DNA of 47,630 nt from Candidatus Gastranaerophilales bacterium (GTDB lineage Bacteria; Cyanobacteriota; Vampirovibrionia; Gastranaerophilales; Gastranaerophilaceae), in NCBI GenBank assembly GCA_905234865.1, contig CAJOJE010000013.1:1-47630 (forward strand), read 5' to 3'. Position numbers and translations under genes: made by a program. Below, in pieces: positions 42,318 to 47,630 of the stretch (position 1 is the stretch's first letter; each line of letters opens with the position of its first letter). The notes under the pieces are model-generated. The model made no database searches. It had not been told where the DNA came from and saw only the letters and a list, made by a program, of their open reading frames with translations.

Positions 42318-43085
42318 CTATCCCACTTCGCCTTTTGCTTTTTTCCAAAGATTATCCCACTCAATTAAAGAAAGTTCTTCTAAAACAAGTTCTTTTTCTT
42401 TTGCAATTTCTTCCATTTTCCTGAATCTTTTTTCAAACTTTTTATTTGCCCTGATTAAAGCCTGTTCGGAATCAATTTTATTCCACCTTGCAAGATTTAC
42501 AAGGGCGAATAAAATATCCCCGAATTCCATTTCTTTATCATCAAAATTATCGGCACATAAAAATTCCTCTAATTCCCCCTTAACGCAATTTAAAACATCT
42601 TCTTCACTTTCCCACTCAAACCCGACTTTAACCGCCTTTTTAGATAATTTTTGCGCCGTCATTAAAGCGGATTGCGCTTTTGAAATGCCGTCCAAAACGG
42701 ATTTCCTGTGCGGTTTTTCTTCTTTTTTTAATTTATCCCAATTAGATAAAATTTCATCGACGTTATTAACTTTAACGTTTGAAAAAACATGGGGGTGCCT
42801 ATGGATTAATTTTTTATTCAATTCTTCCGCTATATCTTCAAAATTAAATTCACCGTTATCATCCGCAATCTGAGCATGAAGAACCACTTGCAGCAAAACA
42901 TCTCCGAGTTCTTCTTTTAAGTGTTTTATATCATTATCATTAATTGCATCAACCGCCTCGTACGCTTCTTCAAGCATATTTTGTCTTATTGATTGATGAG
43001 TTTGCTCTCTATCCCACTTACAGCCGTTTTCGCTTCTTAAAATTTTAATCGTGTTTAAAAGAGCTTCGATATTTTTTGTTTCCAT
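42318..43085 (-). CDS. mazG: Nucleoside triphosphate pyrophosphohydrolase MazG
   Basis: MazG hydrolyses (d)NTPs to monophosphates and can lower ppGpp by removing its precursors. The all-alpha NTP-PPase fold has the metal motif E39, E40 and E43 (LEEAYEAVDA) and E58, E59 and D62 (LKEELGDVLLQVV). A second, weaker copy of the domain follows (KGELEEF near residue 170, then EMEFGDILFALVNLARW). Length 255 is typical of the two-domain form. It starts 3 bases after hisG, so they are one operon, an unusual partner for hisG. Confidence 0.94.
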   Translation of the reverse strand: METKNIEALLNTIKILRSENGCKWDREQTHQSIRQNMLEEAYEAVDAINDNDIKHLKEELGDVLLQVVLHAQIADDNGEFNFEDIAEELNKKLIHRHPHVFSNVKVNNVDEILSNWDKLKKEEKPHRKSVLDGISKAQSALMTAQKLSKKAVKVGFEWESEEDVLNCVKGELEEFLCADNFDDKEMEFGDILFALVNLARWNKIDSEQALIRANKKFEKRFRKMEEIAKEKELVLEELSLIEWDNLWKKAKGEVG

Positions 43086-43088
43086 AAA

Positions 43089-43955
43089 TTACCTTACCAT
43101 TTGATCAACGGTCAAAATCAAAATTCCCTGTCCGCCGATTGCTTTTAAGTGGTTAATACTGTCATAAATTTTATCTTTATCGACAACCACATGGATTACG
43201 ACATTTTCGCTATCCCCCCAAAGAGTCGTAACCGTCGGGGAAGAAAGCCCCGGAAGAAAAGATTTTACTTCTTCGATTTTATTTTTTGGGATATGAACCA
43301 TTAAATATTTTTTCTCTCTTGCGTCTAACACCGCATCAATGGCTACAAGGAGTTCTTTAATCTGTTTTAAAATTTCATCGGGTAAATTCTTCCTTTGCAC
43401 GATAACGCAGCTTGAATCCATAATTTTATCAATAACTTTTAAACGATTTTGTTTTAGGGTTGAACCTGAACTTGTAATATCAACTATAACATCGGATAAT
43501 CCTAAATTCGGCGTAATTTCGACAGCGCCGTTTACTTCGATAATTTTTGGGGTTTTTCCTTTTTTTTCAAAATATTCTTTTGCAATATTCGGAAACGAAG
43601 TTGCAACATTTATAATATCGGGTAAATCTTCGGTTTTTTCAATTTTTTCATCTTCCCTCACCGCAACAACCATGTCGCAATATCCGAAATCAAATCTTTT
43701 TATAACATCAACGTCGATTTTTTCTTCTCTTACGATGTCAAGCCCCGTAAAGCCGATATCGGCAACTTTTGCATCCAAAAATTTCGGGATATCCTGAGTT
43801 CTGACAAAAATAAGGGAACATTTTTTATCATGGGTTTTAATATGCAAACATCTTTCCGATTTTGATTCAAAATTTAATCCTGCCGCATTTAAAAGTTCGT
43901 ATATTTTTTCCGATAATCTTCCCTTGTTCGGGATAGCAATTTTAAGTTCTTCCAT
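43089..43955 (-). CDS. hisG: ATP phosphoribosyltransferase, long form
   Basis: HisG joins ATP and PRPP in the first, feedback-controlled step of histidine synthesis. From the ATG at 43955, with GAGGT before it, the protein has 288 residues. The catalytic part has IAIPNKGRLSEKI, RTQDIPKFLDAKVADIGFTG and the PRPP loop SDVIVDITSSGSTLKQN. The C-terminal about 80 residues (from LMVHIPKNKIEEV) are the ACT-like domain that binds histidine. This long form does not need HisZ. No other his gene is nearby. Confidence 0.95.
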   Translation of the reverse strand: MEELKIAIPNKGRLSEKIYELLNAAGLNFESKSERCLHIKTHDKKCSLIFVRTQDIPKFLDAKVADIGFTGLDIVREEKIDVDVIKRFDFGYCDMVVAVREDEKIEKTEDLPDIINVATSFPNIAKEYFEKKGKTPKIIEVNGAVEITPNLGLSDVIVDITSSGSTLKQNRLKVIDKIMDSSCVIVQRKNLPDEILKQIKELLVAIDAVLDAREKKYLMVHIPKNKIEEVKSFLPGLSSPTVTTLWGDSENVVIHVVVDKDKIYDSINHLKAIGGQGILILTVDQMVR

Positions 43956-44056
43956 ATTTTTACCTCGATTTTCAAGATATTTGTAACAGAAAAACATTTT
44001 AAATTCAATTTTTTTGTCATATAATTGTTATTGCCTAAGTTATAAAGGATTTTATT

Positions 44057-46873
44057 ATGGAAGAAACAAAGAAAAAAGAATATAAAGATACACTGAATTT
44101 ACCGCAAACAACTCTTGCGATGAGAGCAAACGCAACCCAAAAAGAACTTGAAATTCAAAAATTTTGGGAAGAAAACAAAATTTATGAAAAAATGCTTGAA
44201 AATAAAGATAAAACAAATTCTTTCGTTCTTCATGACGGGCCTCCGTATTTAAGTTCGGATAAAATCCACGTCGGAACCGCATTAAATAAAATCTTAAAAG
44301 ACATTTTAAACAAATACAAAACTCAAAGAGGATACTACGTTCCTTATGTTCCGGGGTATGACGCTCATGGGCTTCCGATTGAAAATGCGGTCGTAAAAAA
44401 TTTAAAAGGCGGAAGAAATTCAATAACTCCGACCGAACTTAGAGCAAAATGCAGAGAGTATGCTAAAAACAGCCTAAAAGGGCAGGAAGCGGCGTTTAAA
44501 AGACTCGGCGTTTTAGGAAACTGGGAAAAACCTTATCTTACGATTGCGCCCGATTATGAAGCCGAACAAATAAGAGTTTTCGGCGAAATGTATAAAAAAG
44601 GATACATCGAAAAAGGCTTAAAACCGGTTTATTGGTGTGCTTCTTGCGAAACGGCGCTTGCAGAAGCGGAAGTCGAATATCAAGACCACACGTCAACAAG
44701 TATTTACGTTCGCTTTAAATTTGTCGAAGAAGATAAAAAGAAAGTTTATTCCATAATAAACGAAAAAGAAAACAAAGATTTATACGTTGTAATTTGGACA
44801 ACAACCCCATGGACCATTCCTTCAAACCTTGCGGTATGTTTAAATCAAAGGCTTGATTATACGTTGTTTGAATATGAAAACGAAAGATATATAACAGCAG
44901 AAGGATTGCTTGATTCTTTCTTAAAAGATGTTGAATTTGACCCTGAAAAAATTAAAAGGTTGGGAACGATAAAAGGCGGCGAACTTGAAAATATGAGTGT
45001 TTATCACCCCTTATACGACACAAAAAGTTTAATCATTTTAGGCGATCATGTTACGCTTGAAGCCGGAACGGGATGTGTTCATACGGCACCCGGGCATGGT
45101 CTTGAGGACTGGGAAGTTTGTCAAAAATACGGAATTGAAACGTTTTCGCCTTTAAATTCAAAAGGAGAATGGGAAAAATCGGAAAAGTTTAACGATACTG
45201 ATTTAATCGATGTCCCTTATTATAAAGGTAACGAAATCGTTATAGAAAAACTCGAAGCAAAAAAAGCGCTTCTTAAAAAACAAGACATAACGCACTCCTA
45301 CCCTCATTGCTGGAGATGTAAACACCCCGTTATTTATAGAGCAACGGCACAATGGTTTGTTAAAGTAGATAAATTCAGAGATAAAGCGCTTGAAGCAATT
45401 AAAAACGTTAAGTGGATACCAAATTCGGGCGAAAGCAGAATAGGCAATATGGTAGCGGGGCGTACCGACTGGTGCATTTCAAGACAGCGTGCATGGGGTG
45501 TTCCTATTCCGATTTTCTACTGCGAAGACTGCAAAGAAGTAATTTGCACCGATGAAACCATTGAAAACGTTGCAAAAATCTTTGAAAAAGAAAGTTCGGA
45601 TGCCTGGGTTTCAAAAACGGCGGAAGAATTGCTTCCCAAAAACTTTAAATGCCCAAAATGCGGCAAAAACCACTTCATAAAAGAAAAAGACATTATGGAT
45701 GTTTGGTTTGATTCAGGCATCAGCTGGAGAGCGGTTGTTGAAAAAAGAGCGGACGAACTTGGTCATACGCCCGTTGATATGTACCTTGAAGGGTCCGACC
45801 AACACAGAGGTTGGTTCCAAAGTTCTTTATTAACGGCAATTGCAACAAAAGGAATTGCCCCATATAAACAAGTTTTAACCCATGGATTTGTTTTCGGTGA
45901 GGACGGCAGAAAAATGTCGAAGTCGTTAGGAAATTATATCCGCCCCGATGATATTATTAAAAACTACGGCGCAGACATTTTAAGACTTTGGGCGGCTTCC
46001 GTTGATTATAAAAACGATATTAAAATTGGCAACAACATAATGGGGCAATTAGCCGAAATCTTCAAAAAAACAAGAAATACCGCAAGATTTCTCTTAGGGA
46101 ATCTTTTTGATTTTGACCCGAATAAAGATTATGTTAAATACGATGACCTAAAAGCAATCGACAAATTTGCGCTTCACAAATTGAACGTGTTGATTGAAAA
46201 TGTAACGGAAGCATTTGAAAATTACGAATTTTACAAATATTTTCAATATCTTCAAAATTTTGCCGCAGTAGATTTAAGCGCATTTTATCTTGATATCGTA
46301 AAAGACAGGCTCTACACTCAAGGTAAAAAATCTCTTTCAAGAAGAGCATGTCAGACGGTTATGTTTGAAATATTGCAAACTTTAGTCAGAATTTTGGTTC
46401 CCGTCATGCCGCATCAAGCTGAGGATATTTGGCAAAACACCCCCGAAGCTCAAAGAAACGGTATTATAAGCGCACTTTTGACCGATTGGCCAAAATATAA
46501 TACAAATTGGGAAAATAAAGCCATTGAAGAAGAATACGGAAAACTTCTAAAAGTAAGAGAAATCGTAACCAAAGCAATTGAACCTTTAAGAAGTTCAAAA
46601 ATAATCGGAAGTTCGCTAGAAGCCGACATTTTAATAAAAGGTGAAAATTTAGAAGTCTTGAAAAAATATAAAAATGAACTTGCGGATTTATTCATAGTAT
46701 CCCATGTATATATTAATGAAAAAACCGATTTTAACTCAATTTCATCTTTTGAATACGAAGATATTAAAATTGAAGTTCAAAAAGCGACGGGAGAAAAATG
46801 CCAAAGATGTTGGAAATATCGTGAGTTAAACTCTGACAATATTTGCTCCGATTGTTTTGAAGCAATTAAATAA
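44057..46873 (+). CDS. ileS: Isoleucyl-tRNA synthetase
   Basis: IleS charges tRNA(Ile) and edits misactivated valine. The 938-residue protein has the class I fold. The HIGH motif reads HVGT (71-74, GPPYLSSDKIHVGTALNKI), in which the final His is Thr. The CP1 editing domain includes WTTTPWTIPSNLAVCL and AGTGCVHTAPGHGLED. WFDSGISW and KMSKS (619-623) follow. A C-terminal zinc site has C915, C918, C930 and C933. AAAGGA precedes the ATG. It is the eubacterial type by its zinc tail. It stands alone, divergent from hisG-mazG. Confidence 0.96.
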   Translation: MEETKKKEYKDTLNLPQTTLAMRANATQKELEIQKFWEENKIYEKMLENKDKTNSFVLHDGPPYLSSDKIHVGTALNKILKDILNKYKTQRGYYVPYVPGYDAHGLPIENAVVKNLKGGRNSITPTELRAKCREYAKNSLKGQEAAFKRLGVLGNWEKPYLTIAPDYEAEQIRVFGEMYKKGYIEKGLKPVYWCASCETALAEAEVEYQDHTSTSIYVRFKFVEEDKKKVYSIINEKENKDLYVVIWTTTPWTIPSNLAVCLNQRLDYTLFEYENERYITAEGLLDSFLKDVEFDPEKIKRLGTIKGGELENMSVYHPLYDTKSLIILGDHVTLEAGTGCVHTAPGHGLEDWEVCQKYGIETFSPLNSKGEWEKSEKFNDTDLIDVPYYKGNEIVIEKLEAKKALLKKQDITHSYPHCWRCKHPVIYRATAQWFVKVDKFRDKALEAIKNVKWIPNSGESRIGNMVAGRTDWCISRQRAWGVPIPIFYCEDCKEVICTDETIENVAKIFEKESSDAWVSKTAEELLPKNFKCPKCGKNHFIKEKDIMDVWFDSGISWRAVVEKRADELGHTPVDMYLEGSDQHRGWFQSSLLTAIATKGIAPYKQVLTHGFVFGEDGRKMSKSLGNYIRPDDIIKNYGADILRLWAASVDYKNDIKIGNNIMGQLAEIFKKTRNTARFLLGNLFDFDPNKDYVKYDDLKAIDKFALHKLNVLIENVTEAFENYEFYKYFQYLQNFAAVDLSAFYLDIVKDRLYTQGKKSLSRRACQTVMFEILQTLVRILVPVMPHQAEDIWQNTPEAQRNGIISALLTDWPKYNTNWENKAIEEEYGKLLKVREIVTKAIEPLRSSKIIGSSLEADILIKGENLEVLKKYKNELADLFIVSHVYINEKTDFNSISSFEYEDIKIEVQKATGEKCQRCWKYRELNSDNICSDCFEAIK

Positions 46874-46885
46874 AATTTTAAAGCA

Positions 46886-46916
46886 TTTAAAAGTCCTCAT
46901 TTTGAGGACTTTTAAA
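46886..46916. terminator. Hairpin after ileS
   Basis: TTTAAAAGTCCTCA and TGAGGACTTTTAAA form a perfect 14-bp stem with a TTT loop. The Ts are in the stem, not after it. It probably ends both ileS and the opposing prepilin-family gene. Confidence 0.65.
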
Positions 46917-46963
46917 GTAATAATAAATTTTATTCAAAATTAATATTAATCAAAAGATGAGCG

Positions 46964-47630
46964 TTATCGAACAACGGAACAGAATAAATAACTTTCGGCA
47001 GGCATACTTGAAGCGCCATGCATTTTGCTTGATGACCATGATACACCCCATGGATAAACGCAAATTCTTTCATTATAGCGAGTGGTTGTATTTATTGCAC
47101 TGTCGCTAATACAAACAGAGCCCGTCGTTCTTGGGTCAGGCAAACCGAGTTTTGCAAATTTTTTATAATTAGCATCCGTCATAGTAACGGTTACATTCAT
47201 ACCGTCGCCCGAACCACCGTTAAAAGCGGTCGTATCATAAACCCAATTCAACATTTCCGCTATTCTCGCCCTTGCAATAATGCGACCTGCCTTTTGACAT
47301 TCTCTTACAAGGGCCATATACCAATTTTCGTCCCCGTTTAATACACCGACGTCGTTAGAATAAAGAGCACATCTTTCACCCGATACGCCCCATTCGCTGT
47401 TGCTTTTTTCCTGACATTCAGACATTGTAACAAAACCCTTTGAAGCTATAATGTCACCTATTTTCTTCGGACGGTAATAACAAAGTCCTATTTGTTCTCC
47501 GATTGGGCATTCGCCGCCCAAAGATTGAGCAGAGCCGAATAAATAAACATCTTCATCCATTTTATTCGGGCTCTTTCCGCCGTTAATATCCGCAACGCCC
47601 GCAATACACGCTGCGGAAGTATCACCGACA
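46964..47630 (-). CDS. Prepilin-family protein, C-terminal part (5' end beyond the window)
   Basis: The frame is open to the right edge, so only the last 221 residues are seen. It has the family block ACIAGVADINGGKSPNKMDE and then DVYLFGSAQSLGG. At least eight Cys are present (CPIGEQIGLCYYRPKK, MSECQEK, GERCALYSND, VRECQKAG), and it ends YLFCSVVR. The block order matches the genes at 36442 and 37682, so an N-terminal prepilin helix is expected outside the window. An ATG at 47558-47560 is internal to this frame and is not the real start. Export and disulfide bonding are expected from family membership. Confidence 0.75.
   Translation of the reverse strand, partial: VGDTSAACIAGVADINGGKSPNKMDEDVYLFGSAQSLGGECPIGEQIGLCYYRPKKIGDIIASKGFVTMSECQEKSNSEWGVSGERCALYSNDVGVLNGDENWYMALVRECQKAGRIIARARIAEMLNWVYDTTAFNGGSGDGMNVTVTMTDANYKKFAKLGLPDPRTTGSVCISDSAINTTTRYNERICVYPWGVSWSSSKMHGASSMPAESYLFCSVVR

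Noticed and set aside
42279-42368. 29-residue basic, hydrophobic frame after the second NFKG gene, with TATAAT and AAAGG upstream
   Set aside because: It overlaps the 3' end of mazG on the other strand, and nothing beyond the short signals supports it.
1-47630. CRISPR arrays, insertion sequences, integrases, toxin-antitoxin pairs
   Set aside because: I looked for spaced direct repeats, transposase motifs and paired small genes and found none that could be supported.

Overview
The window is AT-rich chromosomal DNA from a bacterium that looks like a non-photosynthetic relative of Cyanobacteria (Vampirovibrionia/'Melainabacteria', most likely the gut order Gastranaerophilales). This placement is inference. 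It rests on the rpoA-rplQ-truA-rplM-rpsI order shared with cyanobacteria, on a family of long single-pass prepilin-like proteins with an A|F cleavage site, and on small proteins with an N-terminal NFKG(M/L)WG tag. No tRNA, rRNA, CRISPR array, integrase or insertion sequence was recognised.

Layout. 131-925: decayed prepilin-family gene. 1274-1507: small HTH-like protein. 1641-10637 (minus): S10-spc ribosomal operon, rpsJ to rplR, with its promoter at the right end and a strong terminator right after rplR; rpsE, rpmD, rplO and secY do not follow. Two near-identical 123-bp elements interrupt this operon, and a diverged relative sits beside rpmJ. 10727-14070: endonuclease IV-like gene and a large HD-domain protein. 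14155-17310: secG facing secD-secF-HTH/zinc-ribbon. 17710-23608 (plus): amiC-murI, then rpsU-yajQ-nadK-recN. 23989-29029 (minus): infA-rpmJ-rpsM-rpsK-rpsD-rpoA-rplQ-truA-rplM-rpsI. 29341-31377 (plus): UbiA-family prenyltransferase, PEBP-like protein and a frameshifted membrane protein. 31462-36441: Slt-type transglycosylase, EF-hand protein, a DNA methyltransferase/SAM-methyltransferase pair, and an intergenic region with two candidate small RNAs. 36442-40973 (minus): rpmE, then thyX-prfA and two prepilin-like genes. 41182-42240 (plus): tandem NFKG proteins. 42318-43955 (minus): hisG-mazG. 44057-46873 (plus): ileS. 46964-47630: a further prepilin-family gene running off the window.

Most genes are core: translation, protein export (secD, secF, secG), peptidoglycan synthesis and turnover (murI, amiC, slt), DNA repair (recN, nfo-like), NAD(P) supply and thymidylate synthesis. 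The accessory interest lies in the 123-bp elements inside ribosomal operons, a candidate small RNA built like cyanobacterial Yfr1, two nearly matching ribosomal promoters, predicted leaderless genes, and the prepilin and NFKG families. No defence island or complete new multi-gene system was identified.
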